From Vagococcus luciliae (GTDB taxonomy: Bacteria > Bacillota > Bacilli > Lactobacillales > Vagococcaceae): a stretch of DNA of 64,000 nt. The stretch's first letter is position 1. Every line of letters starts with the position of its first letter. Below are positions 1 through 8,561 of the stretch, piece after piece. Position numbers and translations under genes: made by a program. The notes below the pieces were generated by a model. It had not been told where the DNA came from. It did not search any database and saw nothing but the letters and a program-made list of their open reading frames with translations. The DNA is taken from the NCBI RefSeq assembly GCF_024637875.1, contig NZ_CP102451.1:623001-687000 (forward strand). The letters run 5' to 3'.

Positions 1-155
1 ATAATGTAATTAACATGGAGTAAATTTTCCATTACATAGAAGATGACAATATTGATGATTGTTGTAAAGACTCCCATCACAACATACATAAATAATTCAA
101 ATAATGTGTCAGATAAACCTAATGTTTGGGTAAAAAAATGTTTTAGCTTAGTCAT
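1..155 (-). CDS. GtrA/GtcA-family flippase, partial (runs off window)
   Basis: The first 51 codons of a membrane protein are visible, starting at the ATG at 155 and continuing beyond the window edge. The residues after the first 20 are strongly hydrophobic (FELFMYVVMGVFTTIINIV), which fits the first helix of the GtrA family, small four-helix proteins that flip undecaprenyl-phosphate-linked sugars. Its ATG overlaps the stop of the upstream gene by four bases (ATGA), so it is translationally coupled to the YfhO-like protein and the CsbB/GtrB transferase. That neighbourhood supports the family call more than the short sequence does. GAGAG stands before the ATG. Confidence 0.65.
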   Translation of the reverse strand, partial: MTKLKHFFTQTLGLSDTLFELFMYVVMGVFTTIINIVIFYVMENLLHVNYI

Positions 156-1936
156 AAGTTCTCTCTTTTCTTTTTATCAGTAAAATATCGATAGCTATAT
201 CTTGCACAGTATAGTAGAACAAGCAATGTTGCCGTTATTTTAATAAAGATGACATAAGTCATATTAACAAATGGTTTGTAAGATAAAATGACAGTATTTT
301 TTCCATTCTTAGGTGTGATAATCAAACTTCCTATATCTGACGTTTCATAATCTGATTTAGTTAATAATTTACCGTTTAGTTCAATGATGCTATGATCATA
401 AATAATTAAAGGAAGTTGTTTCTTTTTAGTCACATTTTTTTTATTATCCCAAGTAAGTTTTATGGAGCCATTTTCCAGTACAGTAGTTGTGATATTTTTT
501 TGATTGTTAAAGATTTCTTGTTCATAGACTTCATAGGGATCCATAGCATCATAAATTTCTTGACTAGTAGTCTCTTTTGAAATTGGGAGATAATCAGGTG
601 TTCCTTTTTCAATCGTCTCAAATATTTTTGTTAAATCAGGTCCTCTAAGATTATTTCGAATCACATCAGGATCTTTTTCAATTAGATTCGGACGATTATT
701 CCCCATTGCCACAGGATCATCTTGCCACCTTTGAGCATTTTTTACCATGATAGTGTTTGCTTCAAAGAGAATAAAGCTAACGAGAATCATCAGTGAAAGG
801 GAAATAATCTTAAATTGTTTAATAGGAATGTGTTGTTCAATAGAGTGAATCGTCTTTAAAAAAACCGGAACTAACAAAATATAAGAGATAACTGAAAAAC
901 GAAATGGAAATTGAATGACCGATAAAAAAGGATAGGCATCTATGATACTGTCCCATGGAAATAAGGAAGTTGAAAGTAATAAAAACCCACCACCTATAGT
1001 AGTCATCAATCGATCCAGTGTATCTGTATATTTTATATGTCGTATAAAGTAAATGAGTTGAAATAAAAAAATTATCCCAAAAAAGATACCAATATTTCGG
1101 TTGCCATACATTTCAGTAATAGATATGTAGGTAGAGTTTGTGATGAATGAATTTGGGATAAAAGGTTGTAAGATGTTATTTGATAAAAAAACATCAATGT
1201 AAGCCACTAAAGTATTTAAAGATAGTAGAGTAAAAATAATGATAGATAGGAATAATTGTTTTATCCAATTTAACTTTTTATCTGACTGAATAAAACTAAC
1301 TAGATAAAAAGGGATAATAGCCAATACAGCTAATACAGCACTAAGTATATGTGTGTTCACTAATAAACTCATTGATAGTCCCAAAAAAATGGGATTAATT
1401 GGTTTCTCTTTATTTTTTATCGAGCGAATAGCTTGAATAAAAATACAAGGAAGAAATGCTGCTCCCCAACCAGAGAAACCTAGTGCTCTAACGTAATACA
1501 TAATAGGAGAAGATGCCATATAAATGACTGAACCAATTGTTGATAATCGTTTGTCACAGTCGAATGTTCGCATTAAAAAATACATGGTTATCCCCGCAAT
1601 CACAAGACAAATAAAGGACGAGATTAATTGAAATTTTAACCATGATTGTGTAAAGAATAGTATTAGCCCATTTAAAAAGGCGATATCATACCCATATAGG
1701 GCGTTAATAATTCTCCCACTAGTATTGAAACCATATAATGACATGAAATAATTGTAGTTGCCACTTCTTATTTGTTCTGATAAATCGTAGAATCGATTGT
1801 AATGAAAGGAAATATCAGAACCAATAGGAATGAAGCGAATATTAATCTGAGGTGACAAAATAAATAGTGCAATTAGTACAATAGTGATAAAGGGAAAATA
1901 TTTTTTTCCTAGATTTTTAAACTTTAGTAGCACCAT
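152..1936 (-). CDS. Polytopic GT-C/YfhO-like membrane glycosyltransferase
   Basis: A protein of 594 residues with about a dozen hydrophobic segments and a final helix close to the C-terminus. An early extracytoplasmic loop holds acidic residues (GSDISFHYNR) as in GT-C enzymes that use lipid-phosphate sugars, and a soluble stretch of about 140 residues precedes the last helix. I start it at the ATG at 1936, which overlaps the stop of the gene before it and has AGGAGG four bases upstream; the TTG at 1939 is too close to that site. With flanking CsbB/GtrB and GtrA proteins it should move the flipped sugar onto a teichoic acid or similar acceptor, as YfhO does in B. subtilis. It is shorter than YfhO (about 860 residues), so the family is inferred mainly from layout and context. 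Confidence 0.6.
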   Translation of the reverse strand: MVLLKFKNLGKKYFPFITIVLIALFILSPQINIRFIPIGSDISFHYNRFYDLSEQIRSGNYNYFMSLYGFNTSGRIINALYGYDIAFLNGLILFFTQSWLKFQLISSFICLVIAGITMYFLMRTFDCDKRLSTIGSVIYMASSPIMYYVRALGFSGWGAAFLPCIFIQAIRSIKNKEKPINPIFLGLSMSLLVNTHILSAVLAVLAIIPFYLVSFIQSDKKLNWIKQLFLSIIIFTLLSLNTLVAYIDVFLSNNILQPFIPNSFITNSTYISITEMYGNRNIGIFFGIIFLFQLIYFIRHIKYTDTLDRLMTTIGGGFLLLSTSLFPWDSIIDAYPFLSVIQFPFRFSVISYILLVPVFLKTIHSIEQHIPIKQFKIISLSLMILVSFILFEANTIMVKNAQRWQDDPVAMGNNRPNLIEKDPDVIRNNLRGPDLTKIFETIEKGTPDYLPISKETTSQEIYDAMDPYEVYEQEIFNNQKNITTTVLENGSIKLTWDNKKNVTKKKQLPLIIYDHSIIELNGKLLTKSDYETSDIGSLIITPKNGKNTVILSYKPFVNMTYVIFIKITATLLVLLYCARYSYRYFTDKKKRENL

Positions 1937-2889
1937 CAATCCTCCTCTAAAGATGAGATTTTTTTATCTTTTATGATGTATATAGGACGCTGTTTCGTTT
2001 CTAAAAAAGTTTTCCCTAGATATTGTCCTACAACACCCAAACAAAGTAATTGTAATCCGCCTAAAGCCAAAATAATACAGACCAGTGATGGCCAACCAGA
2101 AGTTGGGTCACCAAATATAAGTGCACGAATAACGATAAAAAGCAGTGCAGAGATGGAAGCGACAAAGGATATGAATCCTAAAATAGTCGACAATTTTAGT
2201 GGAAATTCGGAAAAAGAGATAATCCCATCAATTGAATATTGTAATAAGTCCCAAAATGACCAAGATGTTTCACCATCAACGCGTTCAATATTTTCAAATT
2301 CTAAATAGTAAGTATCAAAACCTACCCAGCTAAAAATACCTTTAGAAAATCGATTGTATTCTTTTAATTCGAGTATAGCATCAACCATTTGTCGAGACAT
2401 TAGGCGATAATCTCTTGCGCCATCAACAATCTCAATATCAGATATTTTATTAATAATTTTATAGAATTTTTTAGCAAAGAAAGAACGAATCTTTGGTTCT
2501 CCTTCACGAGTGACACGCCTTGTCCCAATGCAATCATAATCATTTTTTTGGAGTAATTCTACCATTTTAGGTAGAAGCTCGGGAGGATCTTGTAGGTCAA
2601 CATCCATCACCGTAATGTAATCACCTCTAGCATGTTCTAGACCCGCATAAAGAGCAGCCTCTTTTCCAAAATTTCTAGAAAAAGATAAGTAATTATACTG
2701 TTCAGATTGCTTACTGATTTCTTTTAATACACTTAGTGTGTTATCTTTAGACCCATCATTAATAAACCAGTATTCAAAAGTTAGCTCTGGTAATAATGTT
2801 TCTATATCAGTCATTTGACTGATATAAGGATGAATTGTATCTTGTTCGTTGTAACAAGGAACAATAATGGATAAAACTTTTTTTGACAT
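1936..2889 (-). CDS. GtrB/CsbB-type undecaprenyl-phosphate glycosyltransferase
   Basis: A 317-residue GT2 enzyme expected to load a sugar from a nucleotide donor onto undecaprenyl phosphate at the inner membrane face. The N-terminus shows the GT-A nucleotide-binding start (LSIIVPCYNEQDTI) and FINDGSKDNT, followed by the DXD-type motif VMDVDLQDPPE near residue 95. Two transmembrane helices lie at about residues 230-255 and 265-290, the arrangement of CsbB, GtrB and DPM1-like enzymes. AAGGGAG sits eight bases before the ATG. It is the first gene of a coupled three-gene unit with the GT-C protein and the flippase. The sugar cannot be read from sequence. Confidence 0.88.
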   Translation of the reverse strand: MSKKVLSIIVPCYNEQDTIHPYISQMTDIETLLPELTFEYWFINDGSKDNTLSVLKEISKQSEQYNYLSFSRNFGKEAALYAGLEHARGDYITVMDVDLQDPPELLPKMVELLQKNDYDCIGTRRVTREGEPKIRSFFAKKFYKIINKISDIEIVDGARDYRLMSRQMVDAILELKEYNRFSKGIFSWVGFDTYYLEFENIERVDGETSWSFWDLLQYSIDGIISFSEFPLKLSTILGFISFVASISALLFIVIRALIFGDPTSGWPSLVCIILALGGLQLLCLGVVGQYLGKTFLETKQRPIYIIKDKKISSLEED

Positions 2890-2985
2890 GATAATACTCC
2901 CTTTTTAGTAGTGACGAATCCCGTCATAATATATACATTTTAAATGAAAATAAATTGAAAAGATAGTCGTATCTATTTCAATTAC

Positions 2986-3026
2986 ATAAAAAAGAAACAC
3001 CTTAACCTATTATAAGGCTAAGGTGT
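2986..3026 (-). terminator. Intrinsic terminator of the hrtBA-like operon
   Basis: ACACCTTA (2997-3004) pairs with TAAGGTGT (3019-3026), with an inner CCT/AGG pairing. On the minus strand the stem is followed by TTTCTTTTTT. It lies just after the stop of the ABC ATPase gene. Confidence 0.85.
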
Positions 3027-3031
3027 GTAAA

Positions 3032-3712
3032 TTAAAAATCATGAATTTCTTTTAGAGTACCATCTTCCATTTGGAAAACACGATCACTCCATTTTATCAT
3101 ACGAGTATCGTGAGTTACCATCACTGTTGCTTTTTTCTTGTCATGAGCCTCTTTTACCAGTAATTTCACAACATTATACGCATGTTCTGTATCTAAACTA
3201 GCCGTTGGTTCATCGGCTAAAATTAGGCTAGGATCGTTGTATAATGAACGAGCAATTGCTACACGTTGACGTTCCCCACCAGATAAATCACTTGGATAAC
3301 TGTTTCTTAAATGGTCTATATCCAAAGATTTTAGTAGATTGTCTAGCATATCTTTATTGACTTTCTCTTTTTTTACTTTAGCGACTAAAGTAAATTGATC
3401 TTCTATTGTAAGAAAAGGAATGAGGTTTGATGTTTGTAAAATAAACCCAATCTCATCAAAACGTATTTTTGCACGTTTTTTTTCTGGAAGAGAAGTGAAA
3501 TCAATATCATTTATACTGATATTTCCACTTGTTGTACTTTGTAACCCACCAGCAATGGTTAAAAAGGTACTTTTACCGGAACCAGACGGTCCAATCACAC
3601 TGATAAACTCTCCTTCATTTACTTGGAAATTTAAATCATTTAAGGCAGTCACTTCATTGTGACCTTTACCAAATTTTTTTGTAATATGTGACATATTTAA
3701 AATAGTTTTCAT
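3032..3712 (-). CDS. hrtA: ABC transporter ATPase, HrtA-like (haem efflux)
   Basis: A 226-residue MacB/LolD-type ATPase. Walker A GPSGSGKST is at residues 41-49, the signature LSGGERQR near 142 and Walker B LILADEPTASLD near 163, all intact. It lies five bases after its FtsX-type permease partner and ends in a terminator. The permease resembles HrtB and a TetR gene stands upstream, the arrangement known for haem-exporting HrtBA systems of L. lactis and E. faecalis, so I infer haem or porphyrin efflux. Another MacB-like substrate such as a peptide is possible. The ATPase alone does not decide the substrate. Confidence 0.75.
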   Translation of the reverse strand: MKTILNMSHITKKFGKGHNEVTALNDLNFQVNEGEFISVIGPSGSGKSTFLTIAGGLQSTTSGNISINDIDFTSLPEKKRAKIRFDEIGFILQTSNLIPFLTIEDQFTLVAKVKKEKVNKDMLDNLLKSLDIDHLRNSYPSDLSGGERQRVAIARSLYNDPSLILADEPTASLDTEHAYNVVKLLVKEAHDKKKATVMVTHDTRMIKWSDRVFQMEDGTLKEIHDF

Positions 3713-3717
3713 TTTAT

Positions 3718-4785
3718 CTAACCTCCAATGGCATTAATAGGATCAACTTTATTAACAGTAACAATTGAGAATAATCCACCAATTGTTGAGACGATGACTA
3801 AAATAACACCGTAAATGGCCCACTGTGTAATGTTAATCGCAAATGGCATAGCGTCTGGTAAAACCATGCTTAATCCATAAGTTGCTAAACCCGATAGTAA
3901 TACGCCAAACACTCCAACTAAGAATGATTGGGCCAAAATAGATTTTGAGATGAACCATGAGTTAATCCCTTGTACTTTCATCACACCAAAAATAGCGGTT
4001 TTTTGAAGTGTGATGACATACATGAAGATACCTATAACAGCTGAAGCAATGACGAACAGTACGTAAATCATTGAATCAAGTGTCAAACTTTGTTCTGTAT
4101 ATCCTGGCAAATTATCAATAAATTTTTGTGTAGATAGTTTAGTTAGTGAATCGTTTGATAAAGTTGTATCCGAGTCATTACTTAAGACAGCGTTAATAGG
4201 ATAGTTGTCAGTTGTTTTAACCATGTCTTCACCAAATTTAATTTCAGTTACAGTTTTGATGTTCGAATACATAACAGGAGTTGCAATATAAGAGGTTGAT
4301 GGAACAATACCAACAACTTTAACTTTTAAATCATTGCTACCTACTGTGATAGTATCATTAATTTTAAATCCTTTATCCGCTAGATTTTGAGAAATAATTA
4401 CTTCGTTATCTTTTTTAAAAGACTCGCCACTTGTTACACTTGGTAAGAAGAAAGCATCGTCATTTGTACCAAATAAGCTAATGTTTACTTTGTTATCTTT
4501 TTTCCCAATTGCTCCACTGTAAAGAGATAATGGGGCTTTTTCATTTGAAGAGATATCTTTGACATCATCTAATTTTAGTTGAGAAGCCGCTAGGATGTTG
4601 TTTGCATCATCCGATAACACAATTTCTTTTGCGTTCCAGTCATCGACTGTTTGTCTAAATTCTTGAGATAACCCATCAGCAAGACCTGAGAGTAAAAAGA
4701 CAACGAGTCCGATTAAAAACATAATACCAACAATTAAACTATAACGTAACTTTGAGTAACGCATTTCTTTTAAAGCTAAGAACAT
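3718..4785 (-). CDS. hrtB: FtsX-family ABC permease, HrtB-like
   Basis: A 355-residue permease with one N-terminal helix (about 18-36), an extracytoplasmic MacB-PCD-like domain of about 190 residues and three C-terminal helices. The start MFLALKEMRYSKLRY, the segment YVITLQKTAIFGVMKVQGI and the end NKVDPINAIGG match what I remember of HrtB proteins, which pump haem out of the membrane of Gram-positive cells. GGAGGAA precedes the ATG. It forms an operon with the ATPase that follows. A 17-bp palindrome at 4812-4828, 27 bases upstream, is repeated in front of the TetR gene, implying TetR control and presumably haem induction. The specific substrate is inferred. Confidence 0.75.
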   Translation of the reverse strand: MFLALKEMRYSKLRYSLIVGIMFLIGLVVFLLSGLADGLSQEFRQTVDDWNAKEIVLSDDANNILAASQLKLDDVKDISSNEKAPLSLYSGAIGKKDNKVNISLFGTNDDAFFLPSVTSGESFKKDNEVIISQNLADKGFKINDTITVGSNDLKVKVVGIVPSTSYIATPVMYSNIKTVTEIKFGEDMVKTTDNYPINAVLSNDSDTTLSNDSLTKLSTQKFIDNLPGYTEQSLTLDSMIYVLFVIASAVIGIFMYVITLQKTAIFGVMKVQGINSWFISKSILAQSFLVGVFGVLLSGLATYGLSMVLPDAMPFAINITQWAIYGVILVIVSTIGGLFSIVTVNKVDPINAIGG

Positions 4786-4811
4786 AAATATTCCTCCATT
4801 TCATTTCACTT

Positions 4812-4828
4812 AGTAACAAGTTGTCACT
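4812..4828. promoter_or_regulatory. Candidate TetR operator upstream of hrtB
   Basis: AGTAACAAGTTGTCACT is an imperfect palindrome (AGTnACA, 3-base centre, TGTnACT). It matches the site at 5917-5933 at all positions outside the centre and lies in the 61-base gap before the permease gene. Confidence 0.65.
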
Positions 4829-4846
4829 AGATAATTAAAAAGACAA

Positions 4847-5251
4847 CTAGTCTTTTTTGATTGATTGCAACAGCACTTGAAAGAAAAATCCCAAGCCTAC
4901 TGTTAAAATAATATGACCCAAACCAGCAATACCACTAATAGCAGCAGAACTTTCGATTCCTAAGACAGTCATTGTACCATGAGTTAATAACATTAATAGT
5001 GTAACACCTAATCCAATATTATAGGTAATATAAAACTTTTTGAAGTTTTTATGTTTAGTAAGATTAAAGTTCTTTTCTAATAATAAGACAATTAAAAAGA
5101 AAAACATTCCTAAAATTAAGGTGTGAGTATGAACAACACTTAATTGCGTCCAACCATCAAAGTCATTAAGTTTTGTCATTTCTCGGAAGTAAACACCACT
5201 AATCAATCCGATAATCATATAACTTAAACTAGCTCTAGCTAACTTTTGCAT
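4847..5251 (-). CDS. Small four-helix membrane protein with HTH motif (DUF2871-like)
   Basis: A 134-residue protein with four predicted helices (about 8-22, 41-60, 73-92 and 103-126). Helix 2 begins VVHTHTLILGM, two histidines one residue apart, and a third histidine follows at LLTHGTM in helix 3. Such membrane histidines would suit haem or metal ligation. It resembles the uncharacterised DUF2871 family from memory. It lies 11 bases after the TetR gene and before the HrtBA genes, so it is probably co-transcribed with the regulator. A role in haem handling is inference from position and histidines only; no enzyme motif is visible. Confidence 0.6.
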   Translation of the reverse strand: MQKLARASLSYMIIGLISGVYFREMTKLNDFDGWTQLSVVHTHTLILGMFFFLIVLLLEKNFNLTKHKNFKKFYITYNIGLGVTLLMLLTHGTMTVLGIESSAAISGIAGLGHIILTVGLGFFFQVLLQSIKKD

Positions 5252-5262
5252 CTTAAATCCTC

Positions 5263-5859
5263 CTATTTAATTCCTTTAATAATCCATTTAATTTTATAGT
5301 GATAATCCATAATCAACTCTTCTGGAGTCCAATCATTAATAATAAAATCTGTTAATGAGTTCATGACTACTTCCATAATAAAGTAAAGAAAACTAATGGC
5401 TTCTTGAGTTTCATGGATTTTAAATTCATTGTTACGTAATAGGTTGATCCATTCCTTTAACATGTAAGAAGACTCATCTAAGTTTAATCGTTTCATCGTT
5501 CGTTGGTAATCAGCTCTCGTTAATAATAAGAGACCTTTCCAATAGGCACTGTCTGTTTCTAGATGAGAACAAAAAATCAAGTACTGTTCAATTCCATGGA
5601 AAAAATCATTTTTATATTGAGCAATATAATCCAAGATATCCTGATGAATAAGGACAGATTGCTGTTTAACGACATAAGCGTAAGCATCTTCTAAATCGAC
5701 AAAGTATTTGTAGAAAGCTCCTCTTGACATCTCCATCTGCTCAACGATATGAGAGACTTTAACTTGGCTAATAGATTGATTATAAAAAGTATCTAGCAAA
5801 ATCATGTCCATTTTTTCTTTTTTTGGTGCAGATAGATTAAGGAATGTATCTTTTGGCAT
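5263..5859 (-). CDS. TetR-family regulator of the hrtBA-like operon
   Basis: A 198-residue regulator. The N-terminal helix-turn-helix ends in SHIVEQMEMSRGAFYKYFVDLEDAY, typical of TetR, and the C-terminal two thirds are helical without further motifs, as expected of a ligand-binding domain. I start it at the ATG at 5859 because the purine run GGGGGGAG just upstream is the ribosome site; a start at 5877 would encode that site as protein. It is the first gene of the minus-strand cluster and has a palindrome at 5917-5933 in its promoter, so autorepression is likely. By position it corresponds to HrtR/FhtR-type haem sensors, but the ligand is not proven. Confidence 0.75.
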   Translation of the reverse strand: MPKDTFLNLSAPKKEKMDMILLDTFYNQSISQVKVSHIVEQMEMSRGAFYKYFVDLEDAYAYVVKQQSVLIHQDILDYIAQYKNDFFHGIEQYLIFCSHLETDSAYWKGLLLLTRADYQRTMKRLNLDESSYMLKEWINLLRNNEFKIHETQEAISFLYFIMEVVMNSLTDFIINDWTPEELIMDYHYKIKWIIKGIK

Positions 5860-5916
5860 ATCATCTCCCCCCTTCAAAGATTAATTAATTTAACTAAGAA
5901 AAATGATAGCACAAAA

Positions 5917-5933
5917 AGTAACATATTGTCACT
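5917..5933. promoter_or_regulatory. Candidate TetR operator and promoter of the regulator gene
   Basis: AGTAACATATTGTCACT, the same half-sites as at 4812-4828. On the minus strand GTGACA within it could be a -35 box with TATCAT 18 bases downstream as -10, so a bound dimer would cover the promoter. Confidence 0.6.
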
Positions 5934-6099
5934 TATCTTGCTTAGAGATTTATTTATAAAAAAGAATTAATACCAAAAACGTTAGTTAACGATAGAACTG
6001 AAAAATTTTTAAAAAGTTCACATAAAAACATAAAAATAACCGATAATCGTTCTTATTCTCAAGTTATTCTATGAATAAATTGAGAAAGGAGGTTTATGA

Positions 6100-7065
6100 A
6101 TGTCGCATATTCTACAATCTATCACAATAGTGACACCTATTATTTTTGTATTAGCATTGGGATTTTTTGCTGGAAAAAAACAAGCTTTCGGTAAATCTAG
6201 TGATTCAATTAGTGTTATTAATGAATTGGTTTTAAATTTTGCTTTACCAGCTTCGTTATTTGTAGGGACAATTAGCGTAACAAGAGCCCAACTATTAGGT
6301 GATACAGATTTATTTATTTCATTATTGATTAGCCTATTAACTGCTTATTTTATTGGTTTATTTGTTGCCAAGTATATTTTTAAACGCAACATGATTGAAG
6401 CCTCTATTGCAGGATTAGCAGTTAGTTTTTCGGCGGGTCCTTTTTATGGTCCAGCGTTATTAGATAGTATTTACGGACAAGCAGGAGGGGTGTCTGTCAG
6501 CATTATTGCATTATTGTTGAATGTTTTTATTGTGCCACTTGCAACGATAATTATTAAGCTAAATGTTTCAACATCTGATAAAAAGACGTCATTAGGAAAA
6601 ATGATTAGTCAGTCTATTTTTGATGCAATTTTTAAAACCCCCTTTGTTTGGGCGCCGTTACTTGCGTTTGTTTTAGTATTTTTAGATATCCATATGCCTG
6701 ATATTGTAACTAGTTCTTTAAAATTAATTGGTGAAGCCACTGCCGGAATCGCTATTTTTGTAGCAGGTATGACAATTGCTGAAAATAAATTTAAATTAAC
6801 TAAAGAAGTGGTTACGATTGCGTTATTAAAAAATATTGGGTTGCCCTTATTATTTGTTGGAGTAGCTTTATTTCTACATATGACTAAGGGCAGTACAACA
6901 TTTGATCAGGGGTTATTGTTATCGGCATTGCCATCAGGTCCAATGATAGTGTTGCTTGCTACTCGATACAAACAATATCAACAAGAAGCATCTTCAATTC
7001 TTGCTTTTTCAACTGTTGGAATGCTTGTGACAGTGACTGCTATTATTGCATTATTAAATGTTTAA
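6100..7065 (+). CDS. AEC-family (auxin efflux carrier/malate permease-like) transporter
   Basis: A 321-residue protein with about ten helices in two five-helix halves. Features of the AEC family include NFALPASLFVGTI near residue 46 and the late segment LLSALPSGPMIVLLATRY. Family members move malate, malonate or other small carboxylates in bacteria. AAAGGAGG stands before the ATG at 6100. The MmgE/PrpD gene follows after 24 bases, so the pair probably imports and breaks down one carboxylic acid. The substrate is unknown. A CGTTAGTTAACG near-palindrome lies at 5980-5991 in the upstream gap and no clear promoter was recognised. Confidence 0.8.
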   Translation: MSHILQSITIVTPIIFVLALGFFAGKKQAFGKSSDSISVINELVLNFALPASLFVGTISVTRAQLLGDTDLFISLLISLLTAYFIGLFVAKYIFKRNMIEASIAGLAVSFSAGPFYGPALLDSIYGQAGGVSVSIIALLLNVFIVPLATIIIKLNVSTSDKKTSLGKMISQSIFDAIFKTPFVWAPLLAFVLVFLDIHMPDIVTSSLKLIGEATAGIAIFVAGMTIAENKFKLTKEVVTIALLKNIGLPLLFVGVALFLHMTKGSTTFDQGLLLSALPSGPMIVLLATRYKQYQQEASSILAFSTVGMLVTVTAIIALLNV

Positions 7066-7089
7066 TTAAAAGAAAAGAGGAAATATATT

Positions 7090-8478
7090 ATGACATTAAC
7101 TAAAATTGAACGTATTGCCAATTATGCGACTCGTGCTAAATTCGAGGATTTATCTGATGAATCAAAAAAACAAATTCCTGTACATATTTTGGATTCTTTA
7201 GGCTGCCAGATTGCAGCTTTAGGAGCTGGTCCGGTCAATGCTTGCCATGATCAAGTAAGAGAATTTTCACCAAGTGGTATTGCACCACTTATTGCAGGAG
7301 GAACATCAAGCCCGGTTTTCGCAGCATTTTGGCATACTGCTCTTGTCCGTTACGTTGATGCAATGGATAATATTCTTGCCCCAAAAGAAACCGCGCATAC
7401 GGCAGATAATTTTGGTGGAATTTTAACGGCAGCTTCCATTGCAAATTCAAGTGGAAAAGATTTAATGTTAGGAGTCGCGATTGGTTGGACAATTCAAACA
7501 CTATTAGTTGAAAAAGCTAATTTTATGACAAGAGGGTTTGATCATACTGCACAACTTGCTTTTTCAGTTACGGCAGCTTCAGGTAAATTGTTAGGCTTAG
7601 ATAGTGAAACAATTGCTAATGCGATTGCTATGGCAGCATCAAGTGATGCATCTTTTGCTGGTATTCGTTCTAAACCATTATCAGAATGGAAAGGTCTTGC
7701 ATCAGCTCAATCAACACTAGGTGCTTTTAATGCATTGTATTTAGCTAAAAGAGGGGTAGAAGGTCCTTTAGCTATTGTAGAAGAGCCTCAAGGGATTGAA
7801 CATTTACTAGGACAACCAATTGATATTGATTGGGAACATGAAAACTATGAAGGCGTTCCACAATCAACTATTAAAAAATTTGTTGCAATGATTCATACAC
7901 AATCAGCTATAGAATGTATATTAGAATTATTAGCCAAAACGCCTATTAAATCTGAAAGTATCAAATTAATTGAAGCAGATGTACCACAAATTACCTATGA
8001 TTTTTCTGGTGGTGGATTATATGGTAATGCGGATGCAGCCATCACAACAAAAGAACAAGCTGATCATTCCCTGCCATACTTGTTAGCTGTTGCTGTGCTA
8101 GATGGACAAGTGATGCAACCACAGTTTGAAGAATCACGTATTATAAAATCTGATGTTCAAACACTTCTTCAAAAAGTCATTGTGAAACCTGATGCTGATT
8201 TCACAAAACGTTATCCAAAAGATTTTTGTGCACGTATTACCATCACACAATTGGATGGCACTGTTACAACTCATGAGGTAAGCAATTACCCAGGTATGCC
8301 TTGTCGACCATTTACTTGGGAAGACTCAGTCGATAAATTTGATCGTTTAACAAAAGGATATATTGATCCAGTATTGGCTGAAAAATTAAAAGAAGTCGTA
8401 AAAGATATTGAAAACAGATCGACAAAAGACTTGTTTGATATCTTAACTGAAATTAAGTACCCAACAACAAATAAATAG
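7090..8478 (+). CDS. MmgE/PrpD-family protein (2-methylcitrate dehydratase-like)
   Basis: A 462-residue protein of normal length for the family. The all-helical N-terminal domain contains ARYVDAMDN-like residues (VRYVDAMDN near residue 92) and SGKLLGLDSETIANAIAMAASS, both usual in MmgE/PrpD proteins. Members dehydrate or decarboxylate tricarboxylic acids such as 2-methylcitrate or cis-aconitate. There is no prpB, prpC or citrate synthase beside it, so the methylcitrate cycle is not implied. The preceding carboxylate carrier suggests a two-gene uptake and conversion unit. A strong terminator ends it. Confidence 0.8.
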   Translation: MTLTKIERIANYATRAKFEDLSDESKKQIPVHILDSLGCQIAALGAGPVNACHDQVREFSPSGIAPLIAGGTSSPVFAAFWHTALVRYVDAMDNILAPKETAHTADNFGGILTAASIANSSGKDLMLGVAIGWTIQTLLVEKANFMTRGFDHTAQLAFSVTAASGKLLGLDSETIANAIAMAASSDASFAGIRSKPLSEWKGLASAQSTLGAFNALYLAKRGVEGPLAIVEEPQGIEHLLGQPIDIDWEHENYEGVPQSTIKKFVAMIHTQSAIECILELLAKTPIKSESIKLIEADVPQITYDFSGGGLYGNADAAITTKEQADHSLPYLLAVAVLDGQVMQPQFEESRIIKSDVQTLLQKVIVKPDADFTKRYPKDFCARITITQLDGTVTTHEVSNYPGMPCRPFTWEDSVDKFDRLTKGYIDPVLAEKLKEVVKDIENRSTKDLFDILTEIKYPTTNK

Positions 8479-8485
8479 ACAGAAC

Positions 8486-8533
8486 AAAAGTGGTCTGATA
8501 GATTTAAAGTAATCTATTTAGACCGCTTTTTTA
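8486..8533 (+). terminator. Intrinsic terminator after MmgE/PrpD gene
   Basis: A stem with arms AAAGTGGTCTGATAGATT and AATCTATTTAGACCGCTTT (minor mismatches) is followed by TTTTTT. Confidence 0.85.
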
Positions 8534-8561
8534 GTGGATAATATTTGTTAGGAGTTAGTAT

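Noticed and set aside
1973-2308. 111-codon plus-strand frame opposite the glycosyltransferase
   Set aside because: Antisense shadow of a clear GT2 gene with no ribosome site or family likeness.
5980-5991. CGTTAGTTAACG as operator of the carrier/MmgE operon
   Set aside because: Short, single and not tied to a recognised promoter; could be chance in AT-rich DNA.
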